Positions 28,222-38,310 of a DNA stretch of 64,000 nucleotides are shown here, one piece after another. The stretch is taken from assembly GCA_016284305.1 (NCBI GenBank), contig JAEEON010000075.1, positions 82,349-146,348 of the forward strand, given 5' to 3'. Position 1 is the first letter of the stretch. Each line of letters opens with the position of its first letter. This DNA comes from Bacteroidales bacterium. GTDB taxonomy: Bacteria; Bacteroidota; Bacteroidia; Bacteroidales; F082. The notes beneath the pieces were generated by a model. It was not told the origin of the DNA, searched no databases, and saw only the letters and a list, made by a program, of their open reading frames with translations. The position numbers were made by a program, and so were the translations under genes.

Positions 28222-29439
28222 TTACCAATGTAGGATCTTACGGAAATCGTAGTCCTCAGGATTCGGCAGGTAAGCCTTGGCAGCCTCGTAATCCTCAGGA
28301 GAGAGGTATTGCAAGCCTTCATTGAAAATCAGCTCGGCCTTGGGACCGTTGAGGTTGACCAAACGCGGCTTAATCTTTCCATTCTCATCTTCCACATCCT
28401 TCAGGTACAACGGGATAATCTCGCCCTTGGGGTTGGTGGTAACCATAGCTCCAGTGACACCCTTGTCGAAAAGCTTCTTGACACCATAACCCAACAGTGA
28501 GCAATAGGTCAGGTCGTAGCCATTGGGTTCAACGCAACGGATGCCGTAGCCGATTTCGACCGGGCGGCTCTTCACGCTGAGGCCAAGGAGATGCAGACGT
28601 TGCTGCAACAACAAGTTGAAGATATGAGCCTTGCTCACGTTGCCGAGTTCGGGATGACCATGCTCATCGTAAGTGAATGCTACACCCGACTTCTCGATTT
28701 CGGCGTCAGTCATAAAGTGGAACACACCTTCGCTGATAATGACGACACCATAGCCAACGCCCAACAGCTTGCGCTTCACGATGGAGCTGACCATCAAGTT
28801 GATGATGGCATCGAAAGTGACATCCGTCTTATTGAACATCTCGGGGATGACCACCATCGGGCAATGGCAGGCGGAGGTCATGCCGAAAGCAAGGTGACCA
28901 GCCTCGCGACCCATGGCGGAGAGCACGAACCAATTACCACTGGTACGGGCATCTTCATAGACGGTTTGAACGAGTCGCACTGCAGCGTCTTTAGCTGAAT
29001 AATAGCCAAAGGTGGGGTTGCCGTCGGGCAAAGGCAAGTCGTTGTCGATGGTCTTGGGCACGTGGATGTTTTGAATCTGTACGTTATTCTCACTCAGATA
29101 CTTGGAGATGCGGTTGGCCGTAGAAGCGGTGTCGTCGCCTCCGATGGTGACAAGCAACTTCACATTGTTTTTAACAAAGAAATCGGTGTTGAACTCCTCG
29201 TTTTTCGGTTTGTAGCGACTCATGCGCAGTGCCGATCCACCTTGTTTTTGGATCTCATCGGCATAGATGAAGTCGATTTCATCGACGGTAGGATTCTCTT
29301 TGAAGAGGTTTTTGTAGCCCTCGTTCAGGCCAAGGACCCGATAGCCAGCCTTCAAAAAGGTCTTGGCGACTGTACTGATGACGGTGTTGATACCCGGGGC
29401 GGGACCGCCACCCGCTAAGATTACGATGGATTCTTTCAT
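28222..29439 (-). CDS. 6-phosphofructokinase, PPi-dependent type predicted
   Basis: ILAGGGPAPGINTVI, IGGDDTASTANRIS, VPKTIDNDLPLPDGNPTFGYYSA. Confidence 0.92.
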   Translation of the reverse strand: MKESIVILAGGGPAPGINTVISTVAKTFLKAGYRVLGLNEGYKNLFKENPTVDEIDFIYADEIQKQGGSALRMSRYKPKNEEFNTDFFVKNNVKLLVTIGGDDTASTANRISKYLSENNVQIQNIHVPKTIDNDLPLPDGNPTFGYYSAKDAAVRLVQTVYEDARTSGNWFVLSAMGREAGHLAFGMTSACHCPMVVIPEMFNKTDVTFDAIINLMVSSIVKRKLLGVGYGVVIISEGVFHFMTDAEIEKSGVAFTYDEHGHPELGNVSKAHIFNLLLQQRLHLLGLSVKSRPVEIGYGIRCVEPNGYDLTYCSLLGYGVKKLFDKGVTGAMVTTNPKGEIIPLYLKDVEDENGKIKPRLVNLNGPKAELIFNEGLQYLSPEDYEAAKAYLPNPEDYDFRKILHW

Positions 29440-29456
29440 GAGTTTTGTTTATTTTT

Positions 29457-29476
29457 ATTGTTGAATTGTTGAATTG
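29457..29476 (-). repeat. short 9-bp-period repeat (minus strand CAATTCAACAATTCAACAAT)
   Basis: attgttgaattgttgaattg between GH92 and pfk. Confidence 0.8.
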
Positions 29477-29484
29477 GCTGATGA

Positions 29485-32424
29485 TTATTCGATGATGAAC
29501 TCGTCGCAGAAGATCCATGCCGGCTGTCCAGCACCCACATGACCTTCAGGGCATTTACCAATGTTTTTGGCTGCCATCTTGACGTAACGCGCATTGCAAC
29601 GGGGACGCACTCCAAGTTCTTGTGTTGAGGAGCCTTCGTCGTTGACTGGGATTTGGTTAATGACCTTACCCACGCTTCTGAACCGCTTGCCGTCGTCGGA
29701 GACAAAGAACTCCACTTCCTTGGGCATGAAAATCCAGGAATAGGCTTCTTGGAGGAAGCTTCCAGCAAGACGGGAGATCCATTGTTTCTCACCAAGATCA
29801 ACGGTAGCAATCAGATCGACGCCATGATAGCCTTGCCAGGTGCCCGTACGGAAGTTCTCCCCTCCGCGCTGGTGGTCGATGAGTGCCTTAGAGCCGCCTG
29901 CCTCGTACTGGTTGGAATACGGATTGACCAAAGAGACTGCGACCTTGGCATCGATGCAATGGTACTTCGCATCAACGACGCTGCTCCAACGACCGTCCTG
30001 CAAGGCGGCGGCACGGAGGTTTGACGTGGCACGCAATACAATGGGACTCTCATAACGAGCACTTTGTTCGTTGGGCTCGCTGCCATCGGTGGTATAATAG
30101 ACCGGGGTGCCCTCAACGGGATGGGACATGGTGACGACGATGCTGTCGAAGAAGGTGTTCGCCTCGGCGTTGATGGCAGGAACCATGACAATGCTCTCCG
30201 AAGGGATGCGCAACACCGGGCAGTCTGCCGGCTGGGTGGCCCAAGTGGAGTTGGAATCAGCAGTCATCGTGAACTCGAGTTCACCGCCCGCCAAGACCTC
30301 CTCGACGGTGATGTAGCTACGGCTCAATGGACGGCCATTGAGTTTCACCGACTTCACATAGCAGTTCTGTGGACTGATGTTTTTGGCAGTGATGGCGAAG
30401 GTGCTGCCGTTGCCAAGGTCGATGGCAGCATGGTTGAAACGAGGCAAGCCGAGCACATAATAGCCCGATGCGGGTGTGGCAGGATAGAAACCCAAAGCCG
30501 AGAACACGCCCCATGCCGACATCTGGCCACAGTCTTCATTGCCGCTCAGCCCGTCGCGCTCATCAGAGTAGAACTCGTCCAAGACCTGTTTTACATAATG
30601 TTGCGTCTTGACAGGCTGACCGACGAAGTTATACATATAGATGGTGTTGTGACTGGGTTCATTGCCATGGGCATACTGTCCAATCAAGCCTGTGATGTCA
30701 GGTTGCTCGCGGCCCGAGAGTTGAGAGGAGGCGGTGAAGAGTCCGTCGAGTTTCTCGGCATAGCCTTCGCGTCCACCCATCAACTCGATATGCGTGTTGA
30801 TGTCCTGGGGGACGAAGAAGTTATATTGCCAGGTGTTGGCTTCGGTAAGCGTGAAGTTGACCTGTCTGGGGTCGAAAGGCTGCATGAAGCCACCGTTACG
30901 GCGACCTTGGAAGAATTTGTTTTCTGGGTTGTAGAGGTTTTTGTAGGCTTGGGCTCTCTTATAGAACTCCTCGGCGATGTCGGCGTGGCCCATATCCTCG
31001 GCCATGCGGGCGACACACCAATCGTCATAGGCATATTCGAGCGTTTTGGAGGTAGCCTCACCCTCGAGGTCGATGGGGATGAAACCATATTTCATGTATG
31101 CGCCCATGCCACGGCGATCCTGGCGAGAAGAGGCCACCATGGCTTCGAGGGCCTTCTCCGTGTCGAAGTCGCGAATGCCGCAAAAATAGGCATCAGCGAT
31201 GACGGGGATGGCATGGTTGCCGATCATGCAATGGGTCTCGTTGGCCGCCAGCTCCCAGATGGGCAGCATGTGTTCCTCATCGGTTTCGTAATTATTAATA
31301 AAGGTGTTAATGAAGTCGATGGTCCGATCACGTTGGATGAGACTGAACAGAGGGTGGAGGCTCCGGAAGGTATCCCACAGCGAGAACACCGTATAAACGG
31401 GGCGGTCTGACTGATAGACTTGCAGGTCATGGGCACGATAGCGGCCATCGGCATCCGAATAGAGGTTAGGGGCGATCATGGAATGATAGAGGTTGGTATA
31501 GAAAACCTTCATATCAGCGGTGTCGTTACCTTGGACGTCGATCCGTTTCAGTTCAGTATTCCATTTTTCGTGAGCTCTTTGAGCAAGTGCGTCAAAGTCG
31601 AAGTCAGCTTCGGCGAGTTCTGCCATCAGGTTGTTTTTGGCGCCATCCACATCAACTGCCGACAGGGCGATACGCATCACGATGGTCTCGCCTTCTTTGG
31701 TGTCGAAGTCGAAACAGGCTTTCAGGTGATTGCTGTTGACATAGGAATCCTGGGTGGGTTTCCCATGGTCATAGAGGGTATAGCTCTTGAAGGGTTTGGA
31801 GAACTCGGCAAAGAAATAGAGGTATTGTTCTTGAGCCCAGTCGCGGGTACGGCGGAAACCGGCTATGGAACGGTCTGAGCCAACGTTGAGGAAGGACTCA
31901 TAGACGAATTCGTCGTTGACGCCTTCGACCATATCGAGGAAGAGGTGAGATTGCTGGCTTTCGGGGAAAGTGCATCGCATCATGCCCACACGGTCACCGG
32001 TGGTGAGTTCCACTTTGACTTTGCTATCATCGAGGAGGACCGAATAATAACCCGGAGTAGCTGATTCGTTCTCATGATGGAAGCCGGAACGATAGTCGGT
32101 GACGTCGCCCACCAGGGGCAAGAAGCGAAAATCGCCGTAGTCACTGCAGCCCGTGCCACTGAGGTGGGTGGTGCTGAAGCCAAGGATGGTATCGTCGGAG
32201 GTGTGATAGCCCGAGCAACCATCCCAATCGTTCATACGAGTATCGGGACTAAACTGAACCATCCCAAAGGGGGCAGTCGCACCTGGGAAAGTATGTCCAT
32301 GACCTCCGGTACCGATGAATGGATCGACGAGGGAGGCTGGATCAGGGTTGGGAGTTAATGGATTGTCATGTTGGCAAGCAGCGAAGCAGCACAACAAGAG
32401 GAGAGGTAGGAGTAGTTTTTTCAT
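29485..32424 (-). CDS. GH92 family glycoside hydrolase (alpha-mannosidase-like) lipoprotein with C-terminal F5/8-type C domain
   Basis: VDPFIGTGGHGHTFPGATAPFGMVQFSPDTR, GNEDCGQMSAWGVFSALGFYPATPASGYYVLG; lipobox FAACQH at the internal start; C-terminal discoidin-like region. Confidence 0.95.
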   Translation of the reverse strand: MKKLLLPLLLLCCFAACQHDNPLTPNPDPASLVDPFIGTGGHGHTFPGATAPFGMVQFSPDTRMNDWDGCSGYHTSDDTILGFSTTHLSGTGCSDYGDFRFLPLVGDVTDYRSGFHHENESATPGYYSVLLDDSKVKVELTTGDRVGMMRCTFPESQQSHLFLDMVEGVNDEFVYESFLNVGSDRSIAGFRRTRDWAQEQYLYFFAEFSKPFKSYTLYDHGKPTQDSYVNSNHLKACFDFDTKEGETIVMRIALSAVDVDGAKNNLMAELAEADFDFDALAQRAHEKWNTELKRIDVQGNDTADMKVFYTNLYHSMIAPNLYSDADGRYRAHDLQVYQSDRPVYTVFSLWDTFRSLHPLFSLIQRDRTIDFINTFINNYETDEEHMLPIWELAANETHCMIGNHAIPVIADAYFCGIRDFDTEKALEAMVASSRQDRRGMGAYMKYGFIPIDLEGEATSKTLEYAYDDWCVARMAEDMGHADIAEEFYKRAQAYKNLYNPENKFFQGRRNGGFMQPFDPRQVNFTLTEANTWQYNFFVPQDINTHIELMGGREGYAEKLDGLFTASSQLSGREQPDITGLIGQYAHGNEPSHNTIYMYNFVGQPVKTQHYVKQVLDEFYSDERDGLSGNEDCGQMSAWGVFSALGFYPATPASGYYVLGLPRFNHAAIDLGNGSTFAITAKNISPQNCYVKSVKLNGRPLSRSYITVEEVLAGGELEFTMTADSNSTWATQPADCPVLRIPSESIVMVPAINAEANTFFDSIVVTMSHPVEGTPVYYTTDGSEPNEQSARYESPIVLRATSNLRAAALQDGRWSSVVDAKYHCIDAKVAVSLVNPYSNQYEAGGSKALIDHQRGGENFRTGTWQGYHGVDLIATVDLGEKQWISRLAGSFLQEAYSWIFMPKEVEFFVSDDGKRFRSVGKVINQIPVNDEGSSTQELGVRPRCNARYVKMAAKNIGKCPEGHVGAGQPAWIFCDEFIIE

Positions 32425-32553
32425 TATGAAACGTTTTATTTGCAAAATAAGTTCAAAATTACAAAGAAAAACACACACCTAACATTTTCATGAAAAAAAA
32501 CCGAAATAAAAAAGATTTTTCAAAAACCCGCTTGCGAAAAAAAAATATATGCG

Positions 32554-32561
32554 TATATTTG
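32554..32561 (+). promoter_or_regulatory. -7 element TATATTTG within inverted repeat GCGTA-N6-TACGC
   Basis: TAnnTTTG upstream of the 32628 T9SS gene. Confidence 0.4.
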
Positions 32562-32627
32562 TACGCTCTAAGAAAAGGACACAATTAGAAATAACTAACA
32601 CTATTATTAATTCAAAATCATCAAAAA

Positions 32628-34592
32628 ATGAAAAAACTGTTTACCTTACTGATGATCTTGGCTGTTGCCTCCGTTGGCTACTCCCAAGTAATGAAAGTCT
32701 CTAAGAACATTGCCAAGCCGAAGGCTGAGCAAATGAGAAAAGCCTCTCGTATGGAGAGCAATCAAGTCATGCAGAACGTTCAGAACGCTCCCGCAATGAC
32801 AAGATACGAAGGTACTGAAATTGATTTTACTTGGTACGACTGGCAGAGCAACGACGGTGCTCGTACTTGGACCCATGTTTGGGACAATGGCAAAGTTGAT
32901 TTCGCTTTCACTCAGTCAACCGATGACAGCCCGTTCAGCTCTCGTGGTACTGGTATTGTGACCTACGACTCCAACACTGGCGAATGGTCAGGTATGGGTG
33001 GCCGTGTTGAGAACGAAAAGACCGGTTTCGGTTCCATCGCCCAATACGGACAAAACGGCCTCGTGGTTGCAGCTCACACCGCTAGCGACTGCCGTGTCTA
33101 TGTCACTGACGACAGAGACGCTGTCACTGCCGGTTCAATGTCTGTCACCAGCGTCCTCGACAACACCTACGAGCCCTGCTGGCCCAACGTCATGACCACT
33201 GGTGCCAACCGTGACATCATCCACGTCATCGCTACCGCTTCTTCCACCAGCAACATCATCATGGAAGGTGTCACCGATCCTTTGATCTACTTCCGTTCAC
33301 TCGATGGTGGCCAAACTTGGGACAAGCAGAATGTCATTCTTCCTTACATGGGCAAGGAATATTCCGTTGACTGGACTTCAAACTGCGCTCACTGGATGGA
33401 AACCACTGATGACAACCGCCTCACCCTCGTGGTCAACAACGCTTGGTCTGATGGTTTCGTCCTCTACAGCGACGACAACGGTGAGACCTGGGAAAGAAAA
33501 GTGTTCTACTCACACCCGAGCATTCTCGGTGTTGACACCTCTGGTTGGTTCTTCTATCCCCGTTGGGTCTCCGCTGTGTGGGCTGGTGACCAACTGAAGC
33601 TTGCTTACGAGTGGAATGGTAGCACTGGTGAAGCCGGTTCTGGTTCCTACTATCCTGGCGTTGGTGGTGTTGCTTTCTGGGGCGAAAACTTGGTTTACGG
33701 TGAAGACGGTGCTGGCCACAGCGCTATCGAAGGCAACCTCGTTCCTGGCGAACACTTCATCATGGACACTGCTTACCTCTATGAAGACCTCTACGCTTCC
33801 ATGTGGTGGTGGAGCGATGCCAACCACCCGATGTGGCCAGAATACATGGGTTATCTGACCACCCTCACCGACGAAGGTCACGTTGAACCTTACTGGGAAG
33901 CCACTGAGATGAACTTTACTGTTGGCGAAGGCTCCAACCTGGGCGAACATGGCCACTACAACCAAGGTATCTGCGCTATGCCTGTGCTGTGCAAGGTTCC
34001 TGGAAGCGATGACTTAGTTGCTGTTTGGACTGCTCTTGACGAGAACTGCACCGACGGTGCTGGCCTCTTCTACTATCACCTCTTCGCTAACTATTCACCC
34101 GATGGCGGTCTCACCTGGGGTACCGATACCGAAGACTTCATGGTTGCCCTCTGCGGTGGCGATGATTACTGGGAGTATGAAAACAGCGAGATGGTTTATC
34201 CTCAAGCTGCTATCGTTGGCGATCAACTCATCGTTGTTGCACAAGTTGACGAAGGCACTGGTACCTATGTCCAAAGCGACGATACCAATGGCCAAGACAA
34301 TGCCTATGTTGGTTACACCTACACTCTGAGCGACCTCTGGCCTCAGGTTGGTGTCAGCGTCCCTGAAGTTTCTCACAACACCAAGATGACGGTCAGCCCC
34401 AACCCGGCTACCACTCAGCTGAATGTTAGCCTGAACCAAAATTCAGAGATTGTTATCTACACCATCACTGGTCAAGTCGTCAGCTCACAGAAGGGTCATG
34501 CTGGTCTCAACACCATCAACATCTCCTCACTGAGCAGCGGTGTTTACTTCATCAACGCTGGTTCTGACACCCAGAAGTTCGTTGTGAAATAA
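32628..34592 (+). CDS. secreted T9SS type A sorting-domain protein with sialidase/BNR-like repeats
   Basis: Signal peptide; FRSLDGGQTWDKQ, YSDDNGETWERK, YSPDGGLTWGT Asp-box repeats; C-terminal MTVSPNPATTQLNVSLNQNSEIVIYTITGQVV...GVYFINAGSDTQKFVVK. Confidence 0.9.
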   Translation: MKKLFTLLMILAVASVGYSQVMKVSKNIAKPKAEQMRKASRMESNQVMQNVQNAPAMTRYEGTEIDFTWYDWQSNDGARTWTHVWDNGKVDFAFTQSTDDSPFSSRGTGIVTYDSNTGEWSGMGGRVENEKTGFGSIAQYGQNGLVVAAHTASDCRVYVTDDRDAVTAGSMSVTSVLDNTYEPCWPNVMTTGANRDIIHVIATASSTSNIIMEGVTDPLIYFRSLDGGQTWDKQNVILPYMGKEYSVDWTSNCAHWMETTDDNRLTLVVNNAWSDGFVLYSDDNGETWERKVFYSHPSILGVDTSGWFFYPRWVSAVWAGDQLKLAYEWNGSTGEAGSGSYYPGVGGVAFWGENLVYGEDGAGHSAIEGNLVPGEHFIMDTAYLYEDLYASMWWWSDANHPMWPEYMGYLTTLTDEGHVEPYWEATEMNFTVGEGSNLGEHGHYNQGICAMPVLCKVPGSDDLVAVWTALDENCTDGAGLFYYHLFANYSPDGGLTWGTDTEDFMVALCGGDDYWEYENSEMVYPQAAIVGDQLIVVAQVDEGTGTYVQSDDTNGQDNAYVGYTYTLSDLWPQVGVSVPEVSHNTKMTVSPNPATTQLNVSLNQNSEIVIYTITGQVVSSQKGHAGLNTINISSLSSGVYFINAGSDTQKFVVK

Positions 34593-34613
34593 TCAACCAC
34601 GACACATGAAATG

Positions 34614-34648
34614 AAGAAGGAGGCCTTAGGGTCTCCTTCTTTTTTTGT
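34614..34648 (+). terminator. intrinsic terminator
   Basis: GAAGGAGGCCTTAGGGTCTCCTTCTTTTTTT hairpin plus T-tract. Confidence 0.8.
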
Positions 34649-34651
34649 TCC

Positions 34652-35665
34652 TTATTGTTGCGAGTTCAAGATATCCAATGCCAGGAACATCGCCTGGCGC
34701 ATCGCATCGGGCAAGGCCTCGTTTTTATTTGCGATGTCGTAAGCCGGCCCATGGAATGGCGTGGTTCGCACCACAGGCAAGCCAGCAGTGTAAATGGCCC
34801 CGCCATTGATAGAGATCATCTTGAAGGGCAGAGCGGCTTGATCATGATACATGGCCAACACGGCATCGTATTTACGCCACAATCCCGAGGCAAAGAAACG
34901 ATCGGCCGGGAATGGACCAAAGGCGTAAAGACCGTTTTTCTGGGCCATGGAAATCACTGGAGCGATGATGTCCTGTTCTTCCATCCCCGCAAGTCCAGAG
35001 TCGCCAGCGTGAGGATTTAGGCCTAAAACGGCAATCTTCGGCGAAGCAATGTCGAAGCCTTTCTTCAAGGCATTAGCCAAGATGATCAGCTTATGCATCA
35101 CCATTTCCTTGTTGATGACCGAAACGGCATCCCTAACCGGGATGTCAGAAGTTACCATGCCGATGCGCAGATAGTCGCTAACCAGCATCTCCACATAGTC
35201 ACGGCTATCGAAAAGCGAAGCCAGGTAGTCCGATTGGCCGTTGAAGCGGAAGGCATCCGACTTCAACAACGAAGGATTCAGTGGAGCCGTCACCATCGCG
35301 TCGATATAACCCTTCACAAGGTCGTCGGTGGCACGTTTCAAAGAGAGGATGGCCATCCGACCGGCCTGCTCCGTCATGGAACCCGGTTCAATCTTCAACT
35401 CATCGTCCGTGATGTTCACAATATTGAACTTATGCTGCCATGCCTGACGCACATCGCGGGTGAGAGAATAGTTGAATTCTTCCACACCGAGGCTCTTTTT
35501 GTAATAAGAAAGCACCTTGGATTGTCCATATAAGATGGGGGTTGCCATTTGCAACATCCGTGAATCCGCAAAGGTTTTCAAGATAATCTCATACGAGATG
35601 CCATTGAAATCACCATGGGTAATGCCAATCTTGAAGGGCTTATTAGGCGGGTTAGAATTCTGCAT
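34652..35665 (-). CDS. pdxA: 4-hydroxythreonine-4-phosphate dehydrogenase
   Basis: IGITHGDFNGISYEIILKTF, VLGLNPHAGDSGLAGMEEQDIIAPVI, MYHDQAALPFKMIS; start uncertain (35665 or 35704). Confidence 0.94.
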   Translation of the reverse strand: MQNSNPPNKPFKIGITHGDFNGISYEIILKTFADSRMLQMATPILYGQSKVLSYYKKSLGVEEFNYSLTRDVRQAWQHKFNIVNITDDELKIEPGSMTEQAGRMAILSLKRATDDLVKGYIDAMVTAPLNPSLLKSDAFRFNGQSDYLASLFDSRDYVEMLVSDYLRIGMVTSDIPVRDAVSVINKEMVMHKLIILANALKKGFDIASPKIAVLGLNPHAGDSGLAGMEEQDIIAPVISMAQKNGLYAFGPFPADRFFASGLWRKYDAVLAMYHDQAALPFKMISINGGAIYTAGLPVVRTTPFHGPAYDIANKNEALPDAMRQAMFLALDILNSQQ

Positions 35666-35737
35666 AATCCTGAATTTTAAAGGGTTATAATAATCGACCT
35701 TCAAAATTAGGATTTTATTTCTTTAAAAGCAAATAAA

Positions 35738-38206
35738 TTAATACATTTCCTCTTCGCCGCTGCCGGCATCGTCATCGCCACCCTCATCGCCACGACGATC
35801 ACGTTTGGCCATTTGTTGGTTGATGCGGTAGTTGAAATTCAGCGAGAAGGAGGTCCGATTCCAAGTGCTGTTGCTGTATTGCCAGAAGTTGTCGCCCCAC
35901 GACTCACCGCCCCTGCCACGGGTGCCGAATACGTCGCGCACATTGAAAGTCAGGGTGCCGTTACCATGAAGCACCTCCTTGCTCACAGCCATGTCGATCC
36001 ACCACTCGCCATCATGTTTGCCCAAAGGTTCCAGATGGGGACCCATCACATGGGCAGTCAATTGGAAATCAAACCAATTTTGGATCTTGAACTTGGAGAC
36101 CATTCGGCCAAAGAGCATCCAGGTATGGGTTTCGTAAAACTGATCCTCAATATAGCCTTGGGAGTGAGAACGGAAGAAGTTGACATTGCCATTCAGATTG
36201 AGCCATTGGGTCATCTGGCCCTGGGCCACGATTTCCACGCCAAAGTCATCGGCCTTGCCAAAGTTCACCGGCATGCTGTAATACACACCGTCCAATTCGT
36301 AGGTATAATGGCGGATCATGTCGGTACCATGCCTATAATAGGTGGTGAAGTTGAACGAGGAGCGATCCCACATGTGGATATAGCCCAACTCGTAGCTATC
36401 CATATAGGTAGGTCTCAAGGATGGATTACCCATGCGGATGTTACGGTTGTCGTTATAGGAACGGAAGGGGCTCATCATCCAGAATCCCGGGCGGCGGATA
36501 CGGCGGGTATAGCTCACCTGGAACTGGTCGTTCTCGGTGACGGAATAGTTGAGGTGTGCACTCGGGAAGATGCCAATGTAGGGTTTGCCGTCGTTGATGG
36601 AATCGTTGCCATCGTGGGCATAGCCTTTCAGGTTAGTGTAGATGCTGGTCATCTCAGCACGCACACCGACTTGGCCCGACCAACGGCCCCAATCGTTACC
36701 CAAGCTGGTATAGAGAGCAGCCACCTGCTCGTTGTATTCGAAGTCATAGCAATAGTCAGGCAATGGGAGGAATTGGCCGGTGCTGTCTTTCTCGAGCACT
36801 GCAGAAAGGCTGTTGATAAACCTATTGGTGTATTTGCCACCGATTTCCCATTGGGCTTTGAGAGCGAAAGGATGGACATAGTCGATGCTAGCTTGCAGGT
36901 TCTTCATTCCTTGATCTTGTTTGGTTTGCTGATACAAGGCAGAGAGCACCTCGTTGCTATGGTCGTTGGGGTAAATCATTTCATTAATGTCGGAACCGGA
37001 GTCTTCTGCATTCTGGAAGAAACGCACATTGGCTTTAAGGCTTCTACCCTCACGCTCGAATTTCTTGTCATAGTCGAGGGTGATCTCGTACATCGGGTCA
37101 GTTTCGTGCCAATGTTCTTCACGGACATCATACGAGGAAGTGCCCAACTGTGGATATTCATCATAATAACTGACGACAGGATGGGTACGGTTGGTTCCGT
37201 AACGGAACACAAAGGCGGCGCTGAGGATATCGTTATCCGTGATATAATAGTCGGCACCTAGACGAACATGGTGTCCCATACGGCGCATGGTGCGTTCGGT
37301 AGTCTGGTCAGTGATTTGGTGATAAATGGTGTCGTTGCCGATAACCTCGAAACGCTTGGTTTGATTGATGCCTCCACCTACGTTGGAACGGCTGTTGAAG
37401 CCATAGCTGGCGAAAAGGTTCCAGCGTTTCAGTCGATAGCTCAACGAGAGGCTGCCGCCATACAGCCAAGGATAGCCCGTACGAAGGTTGACTGCCCCGT
37501 TAAAGCCTTGTCGTTTGTCTTTCTTGAGGATGATGTTGATGATTCCCGCTGAGCCTTCGGCATCGTAGCGGACCGAGGGGTTGGTGATGACCTCAACACG
37601 TTCAATCATGTCACCCTGAAGGGTGCGCAAGGCATCTTGGGTGCTCATTCCCGAGAGACCCGATTCTTTGCCATCGATGAGGATACGCACTCCCTCATCG
37701 CCACGGAGGCTGACATTACCTTCAACATCAACTGCCACAGCAGGGATGTTCTCCAGGACCTCGATGGCGTTGCCAGCGGTGTTACCCACATCTTTTCCCA
37801 CGTTGAAAACCCGTTTGTCGAGCGTCATCTCGTAGGTGCTCACCTCAGCGACGACCTCCACTTCTTCCAGCAAAGCCTCATCCGGGGCAAGCAGAATACG
37901 TCCCAAGTCAACATTGCTCTTCTCCCCTGTCAATGTGATGTTCTTGCTTAAGGGGATGAAACCCATGTACTGGAATTGCAACACATACCGGCCTTTTTCC
38001 AATTGCAAGGCAAAATGCCCTGTAGGTTCGGTGATGACACCGGTCACCAAGGTCGAATCCGGCAAAGAGAACACCGACACAGTGGCATACTCCATAGGCT
38101 CATGGGTATTTTTATTTAACACTCGACCCTTAACGGTAATGGAAGCCGACATGGCATGATGCGTCAGGCATAGCAAAGCCAGCAAAACTAAAAAACGGAA
38201 TTTCAT
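35738..38206 (-). CDS. TonB-dependent receptor / outer membrane beta-barrel family protein
   Basis: Carboxypeptidase-like N-terminal domain, plug LENIPAVAVDVEGNVSLRGDEGVRILIDGKESGL, beta-barrel. Confidence 0.92.
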   Translation of the reverse strand: MKFRFLVLLALLCLTHHAMSASITVKGRVLNKNTHEPMEYATVSVFSLPDSTLVTGVITEPTGHFALQLEKGRYVLQFQYMGFIPLSKNITLTGEKSNVDLGRILLAPDEALLEEVEVVAEVSTYEMTLDKRVFNVGKDVGNTAGNAIEVLENIPAVAVDVEGNVSLRGDEGVRILIDGKESGLSGMSTQDALRTLQGDMIERVEVITNPSVRYDAEGSAGIINIILKKDKRQGFNGAVNLRTGYPWLYGGSLSLSYRLKRWNLFASYGFNSRSNVGGGINQTKRFEVIGNDTIYHQITDQTTERTMRRMGHHVRLGADYYITDNDILSAAFVFRYGTNRTHPVVSYYDEYPQLGTSSYDVREEHWHETDPMYEITLDYDKKFEREGRSLKANVRFFQNAEDSGSDINEMIYPNDHSNEVLSALYQQTKQDQGMKNLQASIDYVHPFALKAQWEIGGKYTNRFINSLSAVLEKDSTGQFLPLPDYCYDFEYNEQVAALYTSLGNDWGRWSGQVGVRAEMTSIYTNLKGYAHDGNDSINDGKPYIGIFPSAHLNYSVTENDQFQVSYTRRIRRPGFWMMSPFRSYNDNRNIRMGNPSLRPTYMDSYELGYIHMWDRSSFNFTTYYRHGTDMIRHYTYELDGVYYSMPVNFGKADDFGVEIVAQGQMTQWLNLNGNVNFFRSHSQGYIEDQFYETHTWMLFGRMVSKFKIQNWFDFQLTAHVMGPHLEPLGKHDGEWWIDMAVSKEVLHGNGTLTFNVRDVFGTRGRGGESWGDNFWQYSNSTWNRTSFSLNFNYRINQQMAKRDRRGDEGGDDDAGSGEEEMY

Positions 38207-38232
38207 ACGATTCTACTCAGTTTTCGAAGCTG

Positions 38233-38240
38233 CAAAAATA
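38233..38240 (-). promoter_or_regulatory. -7 element TATTTTTG
   Basis: TAnnTTTG on the minus strand 27 nt upstream of the 38206 start. Confidence 0.5.
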
Positions 38241-38310
38241 AGGTATTTACTGCATTGAAGAGCAAAAAAAGAAGCGAAACGGCAAAATCACTTGTTGAAG
38301 CAGAGGCTCA

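Noticed and set aside
30064-31410. 448-aa plus-strand ORF
   Set aside because: Antisense shadow of the GH92 gene
35813-37261. 482-aa plus-strand ORF
   Set aside because: Antisense to a TonB-dependent receptor; no independent support
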